Part shown: one piece after another, positions 35,028 to 43,686 of the stretch
How positions within the stretch are numbered: position 1 is the first letter of the stretch
Layout of the letters: every line of letters starts with the position of its first letter
Assembly: GCA_965207165.1 (NCBI GenBank)
Contig: OZ242265.1
Coordinates: forward strand, 2,728,001 to 2,792,000
DNA from: JAAXHV01 sp965207165
GTDB lineage: Bacteria > Pseudomonadota > Gammaproteobacteria > Eutrophobiales > Eutrophobiaceae
DNA length: 64,000 nucleotides
Reading direction: 5' to 3'
The notes under the pieces: model-generated
Told to the model about the DNA's origin: nothing
The model's database searches: none
Seen by the model: the letters and a program-made list of their open reading frames with translations, nothing else
Position numbers and translations under genes: made by a program

Positions 35028-36353
35028 ATGGCAGAGTTACCGCCCGGGCCCCGAACCCCCGGCCTGCTCCAGATAGCACAGTGGGCCTTCCGGCCTGTCC
35101 CGTTCATGTTACGTTGTGCCGAAGCCTACGGCGATGCGTTCACAACCCACATCATGGGCTCCACGCCCGTAGTCTTTTTCAGTGACCCCGCAACCATAAG
35201 GCAGGTGTTCAGCGGCGATCCCGGGTACCTGCTGGCGGGAAAAGCCAACAGCAGGGTCTTCAGGTGGCTGCTGGGTCCCAATTCATTGCTGGTGCTTGAC
35301 GGCCCCCGGCACAAGCGTGAACGCAAACTTCTGGCGCCGCCGTTTCACGGCGAACGCATGCGTGTGTACGGCGAAATAATGTCTGAGATAACCGACAGGT
35401 CGATCGATGCCTGGCCGGTGGAAACCCCATTTCCGGTTCAGTCCTGCATGCAGGAGATTACCCTGGACATTATCCTGCGCGCCGTCTTCGGCGTGTACGA
35501 TGACGCACGACTGTCGCCCCTGCGCGCATTGATGATCGAATACCTTGGGGTCATGGTCGGCAGGAACCTGCTCCTGGCGCTGGCTTCATGGGGGCGCCTG
35601 ACCCGGCTGCAGCGGGATATCGACCGGTTAATCTACGACGAGATCAGGCGCTGCAGGTCGGAAGCACAGGAGGGGCGCACCGACATCATGGCCATGCTCG
35701 TTGCCGCGCGCGACGAAGACGGCCGCTGCATGAGCGACGAGGAAATCCGGGATGAAATGGTCACCATGCTGCTGGCGGGCCACGAGACGACAGCCACTTC
35801 GCTGGCGTGGGTCATGCACCGCCTCATGCAAAACCCGGATGTCCTGGCGACCGCCCGGGCCGAGGTGGCATCTGTCATCGGAGAAGGGCCGCTATCGCCC
35901 GGCCCCACTGCAGAGCAGATAGCCCAACTCAGCTATCTCGACGCCGTCATCAAGGAGACGGCGCGGCTTGACCCGGTCATACCCGTCACCGTCCGTATCC
36001 TGGAAACTGACATGCGTATCGGAGGCTATGACCTGCCGGCCGGCAGTGTCGCGGCGCCGTGCATCTACCTTACCCACCGGCAACCCGGCATATGGCCCGA
36101 CCCGGAGCAGTTCAACCCGGAACGGTTTATTGGGCGCCGGGCCGACCCCTATACATTCTTCCCGTTCGGCGGAGGTACGCGTTACTGTATAGGAGCGGCA
36201 TTCGCCACCTACGAGATGAAGATCGTACTGGCTCGTGTATTGTCACGGGTGAAGCTGCGGCCGAACCCGCGCCACACGGTACGCATGGTACGGCGCGGCA
36301 TAACCTTCGCGCCGTCCGGCGGTACGCCGGTAATACGTTCGGCGGGGCGGTAA
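35028..36353 (+). CDS. Cytochrome P450
   Basis: 441 residues with all P450 hallmarks: AGHETT in the I helix (250-255), ETAR in the K helix (310-313), and the haem loop FFPFGGGTRYCIG with Cys 387 as axial ligand. The sequence type is like CYP110/CYP4-related bacterial P450s acting on hydrophobic substrates such as fatty acids, alkanes or terpenoids. I chose the ATG giving MAELPPGPRTP. No redox partner gene is next to it. It converges on the phosphatase gene with a 21-base gap. Confidence 0.93.
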   Translation: MAELPPGPRTPGLLQIAQWAFRPVPFMLRCAEAYGDAFTTHIMGSTPVVFFSDPATIRQVFSGDPGYLLAGKANSRVFRWLLGPNSLLVLDGPRHKRERKLLAPPFHGERMRVYGEIMSEITDRSIDAWPVETPFPVQSCMQEITLDIILRAVFGVYDDARLSPLRALMIEYLGVMVGRNLLLALASWGRLTRLQRDIDRLIYDEIRRCRSEAQEGRTDIMAMLVAARDEDGRCMSDEEIRDEMVTMLLAGHETTATSLAWVMHRLMQNPDVLATARAEVASVIGEGPLSPGPTAEQIAQLSYLDAVIKETARLDPVIPVTVRILETDMRIGGYDLPAGSVAAPCIYLTHRQPGIWPDPEQFNPERFIGRRADPYTFFPFGGGTRYCIGAAFATYEMKIVLARVLSRVKLRPNPRHTVRMVRRGITFAPSGGTPVIRSAGR

Positions 36354-36374
36354 GCCTTACCTATAAGACCAGCC

Positions 36375-36890
36375 TCAGTCAGAGCCGGGATCCTGCTCAA
36401 GTAATTCCCCGCAAGCGGCATAGATGCCGGGACAGGCGCGTTCCAGCATATCCAGAACGACCTCAAATCCCTGCAAGCCGCCGTAGTACGGGTCCGGGAC
36501 CTGGGGCGCCTGTTCCTGGGGACCCTGGTACTCCGGGAGAAACGAGCCGAGCAGCCTGATATGGGGCCGGGGGCCGCCGGCGAGATACTTCAGTTCCGCC
36601 AGGTTGTCGCGGTCCATGGCCACGATCAGGTCAAAATCTTCCGGGTCTTCAGGGGTAACCTGCCGGGACATGGACGTCAGTTCGTACCCGCGTCGTGCCG
36701 CGGCTTCACACATGCGGGGGTCGGCCGGGTTGCCGCTGTGGTAGCCGATGGTGCCGGCTGAATCGATGTGGTAGTTTCCGGCTGCGCCCTGCTGTTCGAC
36801 ATAATCCCGGAATACGCCTTCCGCTGCAGGGGAACGGCAGATATTCCCCATGCAGACAAACAGGACGGAAACCTGTTTACGCGTCGTCAT
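36375..36890 (-). CDS. Low-molecular-weight protein-tyrosine phosphatase
   Basis: 171 residues with the P-loop CMGNICRSP (Cys13, Arg19) and the general-acid Asp in VPDPYYGG, as in LMW-PTPs that dephosphorylate phosphotyrosine, often on exopolysaccharide tyrosine kinases. No such kinase is nearby. Its ATG overlaps the metF stop by four bases, so it is translationally coupled and probably part of the ahcY-metF transcript, an unusual pairing that may be merely positional. Confidence 0.93.
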   Translation of the reverse strand: MTTRKQVSVLFVCMGNICRSPAAEGVFRDYVEQQGAAGNYHIDSAGTIGYHSGNPADPRMCEAAARRGYELTSMSRQVTPEDPEDFDLIVAMDRDNLAELKYLAGGPRPHIRLLGSFLPEYQGPQEQAPQVPDPYYGGLQGFEVVLDMLERACPGIYAACGELLEQDPGSD

Positions 36891-37738
36891 GACAGGTCAA
36901 GCGCGGCCCAGAGCGCTTCGGACGCCTCGGCCTTGTTCATGGTGTAGATGTGCAGGCCGGGCGCGCCTGCATCCAGCAGTTGCGCACACAGGCGGATGGT
37001 GATATCGATGCCGAAACGGCGGATGGATTCCAGGTCATCGCCGAAATCATACAGACGCTTCAGGATCCAGCGCGGTATTTCAGCGCCGCACATCTCGGAG
37101 AACCTGACAAGCTGGTCACGGTTGGTGATCGGCATGATGCCAGGGACGACGGGGATGCCGATCCCCAGGCTGGAACAACTCTCGACGAAACGAAAATAGG
37201 CATCGGCATTGTAAAAATACTGGGTGATGCCGCTGTCGGCGCCGGCGTCCACTTTCCTCCTGAAGTTCTCCAGGTCCTGTTCGGCGCTGTGCGCCTGGGG
37301 GTGGAATTCCGGATAACAGGCGACCTCGATGTGGAAATGCTCGCCGGTTTCCCTGCGGATTAGCTCAACCAGTTCGTTTGCATGGCGCAACGTACCCCCG
37401 CCGGCAATACCGGAGGGCAGGTCGCCGCGTAAGGCCACCAGGTGGTCAAAACCATGATTTTTGTAATTCTGTATGACTTCCGTGAGTTCCGCCGGCGCTG
37501 ATCCGACACAGGAGACATGCGGCGCCGCGTCGATACCGGTCATCTCCCTGATCTCTACGACCGTCTCAAAGGTTTTATCCCGGGTACTGCCGCCCGCGCC
37601 GTAAGTCACGGAAAAGAAATCCGGACGCAACAGCCTCAGCCGCTCGATCGTGCCACGCAGTTTTTCTTCCGCAGCTTCCGTCCTGGGAGGGAAAAATTCG
37701 AAGCTGAGTTTAAGGGAGTTGCGCGCCAGGCGGTTCAC
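36887..37738 (-). CDS. metF: 5,10-methylenetetrahydrofolate reductase
   Basis: The 283-residue TIM-barrel flavoprotein makes 5-methyl-THF for methionine synthesis. The N-terminal SLKLSFEFFPPRTEAAEEKL, SVTYGAGGSTRDKT and HVSCVGS are characteristic. The start is a GTG. It lies 39 bases after ahcY, forming an activated-methyl-cycle unit under the SAH riboswitch. Confidence 0.95.
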   Translation of the reverse strand: MNRLARNSLKLSFEFFPPRTEAAEEKLRGTIERLRLLRPDFFSVTYGAGGSTRDKTFETVVEIREMTGIDAAPHVSCVGSAPAELTEVIQNYKNHGFDHLVALRGDLPSGIAGGGTLRHANELVELIRRETGEHFHIEVACYPEFHPQAHSAEQDLENFRRKVDAGADSGITQYFYNADAYFRFVESCSSLGIGIPVVPGIMPITNRDQLVRFSEMCGAEIPRWILKRLYDFGDDLESIRRFGIDITIRLCAQLLDAGAPGLHIYTMNKAEASEALWAALDLS

Positions 37739-37777
37739 TGCTATTTGATGAGGTGCCGGTACGACGGGTCAACTTGC

Positions 37778-39193
37778 TCAATAGCGATAGTGTTCAGCTT
37801 TAAATGGTCCTTCCACCGACACTCCCAGGTAATCTGACTGCTGCCCGGTGAGGGTAGTCAGTTGTGCGCCGATTCGCTCGAGGTGCAGCCGCGCCACTTT
37901 TTCATCCAGGTGTTTGGGCAGTACGTAGACATCCGCTTCGTAGTTATCCCGATAGCGGTACAGTTCTATCTGTGCCAGTACCTGGTTGGTAAACGAGTTG
38001 GACATGACAAAGCTGGGGTGGCCGGTAGCGCAACCCAGGTTTACCAGGCGTCCCCTGGCCAACAGGATGATGCGCCTGCCGTCCGGGAAGATGACATGGT
38101 CCACCTGGGGCTTGATTTCCTCCCACTCGTAATCCTGCAACGAGGCCACGTCGATTTCATTGTCGAAATGGCCGATGTTGCAGACAATGGCCTGATCTTT
38201 CATGGCCAGCAGGTGCTCATGGGAGATCACGTGATAGTTGCCGGTGGCCGTGACAAAAATATCCGCCTCGCTGCAGACATCATCCATCCTCACCACCCGG
38301 TAACCTTCCATGGCCGCCTGCAGGGCGCAGATCGGGTCCACTTCGGTGACGCAGACCGTGGCGCCAAGCCCGCGCAGGGATTGCGCACACCCCTTGCCCA
38401 CGTCGCCGTAACCTAGGACCACCGCGGTCTTTCCGGCGATCATCACATCGGTGGCACGCTTGATGCCGTCAACCAGGGATTCACGGCAACCGTACAGGTT
38501 GTCGAACTTGGACTTGGTGACCGAATCATTCACGTTGATGGCTGAAAACGGCAAGGTGCCGTTCTGTTTCATCTGGTAGAGACGGTTCACGCCCGTGGTG
38601 GTTTCCTCCGTGACGCCGATAATATTGTCACGGATACGGGTATACCAGTCCGGCTTTGATCCAAGCCGTTTCTTGATCGCGGCGAACAGGTATTGCTCCT
38701 CTTCGCCGGAAGGATTGGCTACTACCGACGGGTCCTGTTCAGCCATGGCTCCCAGGGTAACCAGCAAGGTAGCGTCCCCGCCATCATCCAGGATCATGTT
38801 CGGCGTACCGCCATCGGGCCACTCCATGATCTTATGGGTATATTCCCAATACTCCTCCAGAGATTCCCCCTTGTGCGCGAACACGGGAATGCCCTGGTCG
38901 GCAATGGCTGCCGCAGCGTGGTCCTGGGTGGAAAAGATATTACAGGATGCCCAGCGGACGTCCGCGCCCAGGGCGACCAGTGTTTCGATCAAGACCGCGG
39001 TCTGTATGGTCATGTGCAGGGAGCCGGCGATACGCGCGCCCTTCAGGGGTTGCTCTTCGGCAAACTCGGTGCGTACTGAAACCAGGCCCGGCATCTCGGT
39101 TTCGGCGATACGGATTTCCTTATGGCCCCATTCGGCCAGGGACAGGTCGGCTACGTGATAGTCGGTAAACACGGTCTGGACAGCTACGCTCAT
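37778..39193 (-). CDS. ahcY: Adenosylhomocysteinase
   Basis: 471 residues. NAD-dependent hydrolysis of S-adenosylhomocysteine to homocysteine and adenosine. The Rossmann motif is VVLGYGDVGKGCAQSL; substrate-site sequences include SCNIFSTQDHAAAAIA and ND(S)VTKSKFDNLYGCRES; the C-terminus KAEHYRY is typical. The leader contains a SAH riboswitch, so expression should rise when SAH accumulates. metF follows. Confidence 0.97.
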   Translation of the reverse strand: MSVAVQTVFTDYHVADLSLAEWGHKEIRIAETEMPGLVSVRTEFAEEQPLKGARIAGSLHMTIQTAVLIETLVALGADVRWASCNIFSTQDHAAAAIADQGIPVFAHKGESLEEYWEYTHKIMEWPDGGTPNMILDDGGDATLLVTLGAMAEQDPSVVANPSGEEEQYLFAAIKKRLGSKPDWYTRIRDNIIGVTEETTTGVNRLYQMKQNGTLPFSAINVNDSVTKSKFDNLYGCRESLVDGIKRATDVMIAGKTAVVLGYGDVGKGCAQSLRGLGATVCVTEVDPICALQAAMEGYRVVRMDDVCSEADIFVTATGNYHVISHEHLLAMKDQAIVCNIGHFDNEIDVASLQDYEWEEIKPQVDHVIFPDGRRIILLARGRLVNLGCATGHPSFVMSNSFTNQVLAQIELYRYRDNYEADVYVLPKHLDEKVARLHLERIGAQLTTLTGQQSDYLGVSVEGPFKAEHYRY

Positions 39194-39213
39194 TTTGTAT
39201 TCCTCAAAATAAA

Positions 39214-39284
39214 GCGAGCGCCGTTATGAATCACAGTCGGTCTGAGCCTGGTGGGGTCTGCCCCATCGCAACGCTCCTCAGACC
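39214..39284 (-). ncRNA. S-adenosylhomocysteine (SAH) riboswitch
   Basis: Read on the minus strand, GGTCTGAG pairs with CTCAGACC. Between them are the conserved core GAGCGTTGCGA and CCAGGCTC, with a hairpin TGGGG/CCCCA, and downstream AACGGCGCTCGC, whose CGCTC can pair with GAGCG to form the family's pseudoknot. This matches the SAH riboswitch consensus. It ends 20 bases before the ahcY start and should turn ahcY on when SAH is bound. Confidence 0.93.
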
Positions 39285-39348
39285 TGAAGGAAAGGCGATT
39301 ATAAGGTGGAATCCGCAAAAATTCAAAAGAACGTAACTGCAGACCTTG

Positions 39349-40422
39349 TTATTTCTGCATCTCGTAGAACTCGATGCGTGCGCCGTCCGGGCTTTGGGTG
39401 GCGAATGCCTGCCAGGCGCCGTATGGAGGCAGTTCAAGATTTGTGATCGGCTTGATGAACCCCGCGCCGCGGTTTGTGAGGGTCTGCGCGGCTTCAACTA
39501 CGGCCTCCACGTTGAAACGCACCGCGAGGATGCCGTAATTCGGCGCATGGCAGCGTGACCTGTGGTCAAATCCCTTGAGGTCCATGAGTTCGATCATCTC
39601 CATGCGCCCGAACTCGCCCGCTGCCGGATAGACTATCCCCGCCCGGTAGCGTGACGTGGTCGTGATATTCAGGGGGATCCCCAACGGCATGGGAGTGGGT
39701 TCGGGCGCGACATAGGGATCGCCTAGATAAAACGTATCGAACCCCAGTTGTTCGGTGAAGAACCGGTATGCCGCATCCCGGTCGCGCACCATCTGCATCA
39801 CGTTGAACGGCGCGGACATGCTGTCAAAATCAGGGATTGCCGCAGGCAGGGGCGGTGACAGGCGTTCATATCCTTGCACCTGTATCCCGTGGGGGCCTTT
39901 GAAAATCACAATGCGCAGTTTTGAGGTTCCAAAGGTAAGGGGCGCAACCGGTGTTTCGGTCCACCAACCCAGGTCCAGGGCCTTGTTGTATATTCCATCG
40001 ATATCTTTCATCCGGATCATCAGGCTGAAATAGCAACCGGTGTCCCAGGCATGCGCCCCGGGCCGCATGGGTTCCCGGGGTCCCGCATCGGAAAAATCAA
40101 TCAGCCTGACCAGGCCGGTCTCAACTCCGGGGGGTCCGAGCAGGACAGACTCGCCGCGCGCGTCCGCGGCAAGACCGTAAAAACCCAGTTCCGTGCTGTC
40201 CGTCTCCCCCTGCCATTTAACTTCGTAACCACCAAGCTCGAGGAAAAAACGGGCTGTCCCGTCAAGGTCCCCCACGCTGACGACAACTTCCTGCCACGGG
40301 CGGTTTGTTACGGATGTAACGGGGTTACCGGCAGTGCCGAGCGCGGGAATAAAAAAGATAATCAACAGGGTAAGCCTGATACTCACCGGCATCGATGAGC
40401 GCAGGCCCGCACGCGGGATCAT
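39349..40422 (-). CDS. Secreted double-VOC (glyoxalase-fold) protein
   Basis: 357 residues: signal peptide (LTLLIIFFIPALGTAGN), then two vicinal-oxygen-chelate modules (residues ~40-165 and ~190-355). The first begins WQEVVVSVGDLDGTARFFLE and the second FNVMQMVRDRDAAYRFFTEQLGF. The His expected at the first strand of each catalytic extradiol or glyoxalase module is replaced (Gln, Met), so metal catalysis is doubtful; a Glu remains near the end (RIEFYEM). It sits downstream of the Rieske/hydrolase cluster and could bind a substrate. Confidence 0.75.
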   Translation of the reverse strand: MIPRAGLRSSMPVSIRLTLLIIFFIPALGTAGNPVTSVTNRPWQEVVVSVGDLDGTARFFLELGGYEVKWQGETDSTELGFYGLAADARGESVLLGPPGVETGLVRLIDFSDAGPREPMRPGAHAWDTGCYFSLMIRMKDIDGIYNKALDLGWWTETPVAPLTFGTSKLRIVIFKGPHGIQVQGYERLSPPLPAAIPDFDSMSAPFNVMQMVRDRDAAYRFFTEQLGFDTFYLGDPYVAPEPTPMPLGIPLNITTTSRYRAGIVYPAAGEFGRMEMIELMDLKGFDHRSRCHAPNYGILAVRFNVEAVVEAAQTLTNRGAGFIKPITNLELPPYGAWQAFATQSPDGARIEFYEMQK

Positions 40423-40438
40423 CTAGGTCGGTTCCGTA

Positions 40439-41272
40439 TCAGGCAGTCCCCAGAAAAGACAGTGTCGCAGCAGCAAACTGCTCCGGCTTTTCTATCATCG
40501 CCCAGTGGCCGCATTCGGGGATGATGTAACCCCAGGAGTTTTCAATCAGTTCCAGCAGCCTGTATGCGCTGCTCAACGGCACCACCTTGTCCAGCTTGCC
40601 GTTCACGACCAGCGTCTTGTGGCTGATACGGGCCATGTATTCATCTTCGTAATAAAGGCCTCCCTGCTCCCGTATCCAGCCCATCACCGCGTTATAGGCC
40701 TGTTTGGTATCATCCCGGATCGACAAGGCATGCCGGTAATTTACCAGTTCGTCATCGAAGCGGAAATTCGGGTTGGTCAGGCCGCGCACGATCCTGACCA
40801 TGCCGTCCGTGGTGTAGTCGTAATTCATTATCGCCTTCAACTCGTCGGTGATCGGCGCACGCACCCCGGCGCTGCCCATCAACACCAGTTTGTTCACCAG
40901 GTCCGGGCGCTCTACCGCGACCCCCATCGAGGTGCAACCGCCCATGGAATTACCGATCAGGTTCACCGATGCCAACCCCAGGGTCTCTATCACGGCAATA
41001 ATATGTTCGTTGCGCGCCTGCTGGGTATAGGCATAGTCCCGGGGATCCGGCTTGCCGGTAAACCCGAAGCCGATCATATCGACCGCGTAGACGTGATAAT
41101 GTTCGGCAAAGCTGTTCAGACAGCCGCGCCAGTTGCCGAAACTGTCGGCGCCGGCGCCGCCGCCGTGCAACAGTATCAACGCCTCACCGGCGCCCGCCTC
41201 GTAGTAATGGGTTGTTATTCCGTTGACGTCGGCGTACCTGCTGTCCGCGCCGGGTATGTCTCGTGTTTGCAT
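40439..41272 (-). CDS. Alpha/beta hydrolase, meta-cleavage-product hydrolase-like
   Basis: 277 residues with LLHGGGAGADSFGNWRG at the oxyanion region, nucleophile elbow GNSMGG (Ser109), probable Asp228 (NGKLDKVVP) and His256 (CGHWAMIEKP). This is the pattern of C-C hydrolases such as BphD and CarC that split ring-cleavage products. It lies three bases after a CarAa-like Rieske gene, so an aromatic-degradation role is likely, though no extradiol dioxygenase with intact metal ligands is present. Confidence 0.85.
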   Translation of the reverse strand: MQTRDIPGADSRYADVNGITTHYYEAGAGEALILLHGGGAGADSFGNWRGCLNSFAEHYHVYAVDMIGFGFTGKPDPRDYAYTQQARNEHIIAVIETLGLASVNLIGNSMGGCTSMGVAVERPDLVNKLVLMGSAGVRAPITDELKAIMNYDYTTDGMVRIVRGLTNPNFRFDDELVNYRHALSIRDDTKQAYNAVMGWIREQGGLYYEDEYMARISHKTLVVNGKLDKVVPLSSAYRLLELIENSWGYIIPECGHWAMIEKPEQFAAATLSFLGTA

Positions 41273-41275
41273 CAG

Positions 41276-42451
41276 CTAACCTGCTCCCTGTTTCGGGGGT
41301 GATTGTATGCCGCGGGCATGGTTGATTACCAGTTTGCGCCACTCCACGACGAACTGGTCCAGGGAAAACAGGGTCTCTTCCTCCCAGCCCCTGTCATCCT
41401 CGTAGAAGTGTTCCGTTGCCTCCCGCGCAAATATATCATCATCGTTAAACCCGGATTTCAACGCCAGTTCTTCCCAGCAATTATCGTACTGCACCTTGAA
41501 GTCCTGCCGTTCTTCCGCGGTTTTACAGGTCGCGGCGATTACCTGCCAGTAGACGTGGTGCCCGTCGTCCGCCGGGACATACCATTCATACTGGGCCAGG
41601 CCGCGGGTCGGCCAGTTTTCCACGTATAACACTCCGGGGAGGTACAACGACACGTTAAGACCGGCAGGCACGGTATCGCCGTAGGTTTTCACGCCCAGGC
41701 GTTTATTTTCCATGACGTGCTCCAGCGTGTCATAGTCCAGCGCGATGCTTTTCGGCCATTCCTTGTCGTTGACGATGACGGAGTCCTGCCCTGTCAGCCG
41801 GGCGGACAGGGGCAGTGAAAAACTCTGGGATAATACCAGGGGTGACAAGCGGTGAATGAGGAAATGGCCGGGATCGCCGCCGCTCTCCGTCGCCAGGCGC
41901 CAGTTGCCGACGCAGTGCCGGCGGATGCCCAGCAAGACCGTGTCTTCATCCAGCAGGTACGCAGTCCTGTGTTCGTAATCGTCGGCTACGCGGTGCGGCA
42001 AATCGTGTGCCAGCGGCTGTCTCGGGTAGTCTTCATCGCCGATGAAAACAAAAATCATTCCGTTCACTTCCTTGACCGGGTAGGTGCGCAGTGACACCTT
42101 GCCGATCAACGGGTCTTCCTGCGAGGCGATGATATCGCACAAATCGCCGCTTTCCAGGTCGTAGGTAAAACCATGGTACCAGCACGAGATGGTGTCCTTG
42201 GTAAAACAGGTGGGACGGGCCGAAATCCGCACGCCGCGGTGCAGGCATTCGTCCCGCAACGCGTAAATCCTGCCGTTGGCGCGGCGCAGGGCAATGGGCT
42301 CTCCCGCTATCTGGATTCCCTTTACTTCATCCTCCCCGATTTCATGGCTGAACAGTGCCGGATACCAGTGGTTCTTTATGCCCCACCTGGCATCGATGTA
42401 GGGTTGCAGATATTTCAGCGGTTTGCGGGGTTTTGACCTGTTAGCCGGCAT
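41276..42451 (-). CDS. Rieske non-haem iron oxygenase, CarAa-like (copy B)
   Basis: 391 residues. The [2Fe-2S] ligands are C69-L-H71 and C90-W-Y-H93. The mononuclear iron site is GDPGHFLIH (His196, His200). The stretch NWRLATESGGDPGH resembles carbazole 1,9a-dioxygenase CarAa and related KshA-type oxygenases. No beta subunit, reductase or ferredoxin gene is adjacent. It is a tandem paralogue of the next gene: the first ~200 residues are almost identical while the rest differs more, suggesting gene conversion. Confidence 0.9.
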   Translation of the reverse strand: MPANRSKPRKPLKYLQPYIDARWGIKNHWYPALFSHEIGEDEVKGIQIAGEPIALRRANGRIYALRDECLHRGVRISARPTCFTKDTISCWYHGFTYDLESGDLCDIIASQEDPLIGKVSLRTYPVKEVNGMIFVFIGDEDYPRQPLAHDLPHRVADDYEHRTAYLLDEDTVLLGIRRHCVGNWRLATESGGDPGHFLIHRLSPLVLSQSFSLPLSARLTGQDSVIVNDKEWPKSIALDYDTLEHVMENKRLGVKTYGDTVPAGLNVSLYLPGVLYVENWPTRGLAQYEWYVPADDGHHVYWQVIAATCKTAEERQDFKVQYDNCWEELALKSGFNDDDIFAREATEHFYEDDRGWEEETLFSLDQFVVEWRKLVINHARGIQSPPKQGAG

Positions 42452-42460
42452 TGTTCTACA

Positions 42461-43636
42461 CTATCCTCCTGTCCGGCCAGGGGGTGGTTGTATGCCGCGG
42501 GCATGATTAATGACCAGTTTGCGCCATTCCACGACGAACTGGTCCAGGGAAAACAGGTTTTCCTCCTGCCAGCCCCGTTCATCTTCATAAAACGGCTCCA
42601 TCGCTTCCCTGGCAAAGATATCATCATCGTTAAAGCCGGATTTCAACGCCAGTTCTTCCCAGCAGTTGTGGTACTGCACCTTGAAGTCCTCTTGCTCTTC
42701 TGCGGTCTTACAGGTCCTGGCCAATACCTGCCAGTAGACATGGTGTTTATCATCCACCGGGACATACCATTCGTACTGGGCCAGTCCGTAGACAGGCCAG
42801 TTCTCAACATACAACACCCCGGGCAGGTACATGGTGACATTCAGCCCTTCCCGGATGGTATTGCCGTAGGTTTTCACGCCCAGGCGCTTGTTTTCCATGA
42901 CATGGTCCAGGGCGATGTAATCCAGTCCGATACCCTTGGGCCAGCCGTCATCCCTGACAAGGATGGAGTCCTTATCCTTCAGTTTGACCGACAGTGGAAA
43001 TGACAGGTTCTGCGACAACAGCAGGGGAGACAGGCGGTGGATCATGATATGACCCGGGTCGCCGCCACTCTCCGTCGCCAGGCGCCAGTTGCCGACGCAG
43101 TGCCGGCGGATGCCCAGCAAGACCGTGTCTTCATCCAGCAGGTACGCAGTCCTGTGTTCGTAATCATCGGCTACGCGGTGCGGCAAATCGTGTGCCAGCG
43201 GCTGTCTCGGGTAGTCTTCATCGCCGATGAAGACAAAAATCATTCCGTTTACTTCCTCGACCGGGTAGGTGCGCAGAGAAACTTTCCCGATCAACGGGTC
43301 TTCCTGCGAGGCGATGATATCGCACAGGTCGCCGCTTTCCAGGTCGTAGGTAAAACCGTGGTACCAGCACGAGATGGTGTCCTTGGTAAAACAGGTGGGG
43401 CGGGCCGAAATCCGCACGCCGCGGTGCAGGCATTCGTCCCGCAACGCATACACCCTGTCGTTGGCCCGGCGCAGGGCGATGGGTTCCCCTGCTATCTGGA
43501 TTCCCTTTACTTCATCCTCCCCGATCTCATGGCTGAACAGTGCCGGATACCAGTGGTTCTTTATCCCCCACCTGGCGTCGATGTAGGGTTGCAGATATTT
43601 CAGCGGTTTGCGGGATTCAGATTTGCCGGCTGCCAT
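42461..43636 (-). CDS. Rieske non-haem iron oxygenase, CarAa-like (copy A)
   Basis: 391 residues with the same ligands as copy B (C69, H71, C90, H93; GDPGHIMIH with His196 and His200). Differences from copy B concentrate after residue 197, in the substrate-pocket half, for example LSQNLSFPLSVKLKDKDS against LSQSFSLPLSARLTGQDS. The tandem pair could cover different substrates. It lies first in the minus-strand set Rieske A - Rieske B - hydrolase - VOC protein. Confidence 0.9.
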   Translation of the reverse strand: MAAGKSESRKPLKYLQPYIDARWGIKNHWYPALFSHEIGEDEVKGIQIAGEPIALRRANDRVYALRDECLHRGVRISARPTCFTKDTISCWYHGFTYDLESGDLCDIIASQEDPLIGKVSLRTYPVEEVNGMIFVFIGDEDYPRQPLAHDLPHRVADDYEHRTAYLLDEDTVLLGIRRHCVGNWRLATESGGDPGHIMIHRLSPLLLSQNLSFPLSVKLKDKDSILVRDDGWPKGIGLDYIALDHVMENKRLGVKTYGNTIREGLNVTMYLPGVLYVENWPVYGLAQYEWYVPVDDKHHVYWQVLARTCKTAEEQEDFKVQYHNCWEELALKSGFNDDDIFAREAMEPFYEDERGWQEENLFSLDQFVVEWRKLVINHARGIQPPPGRTGG

Positions 43637-43686
43637 GTAACGCGCTACTCCACTCTTTTTATTTCCATTATAACAAGATACCTCGA

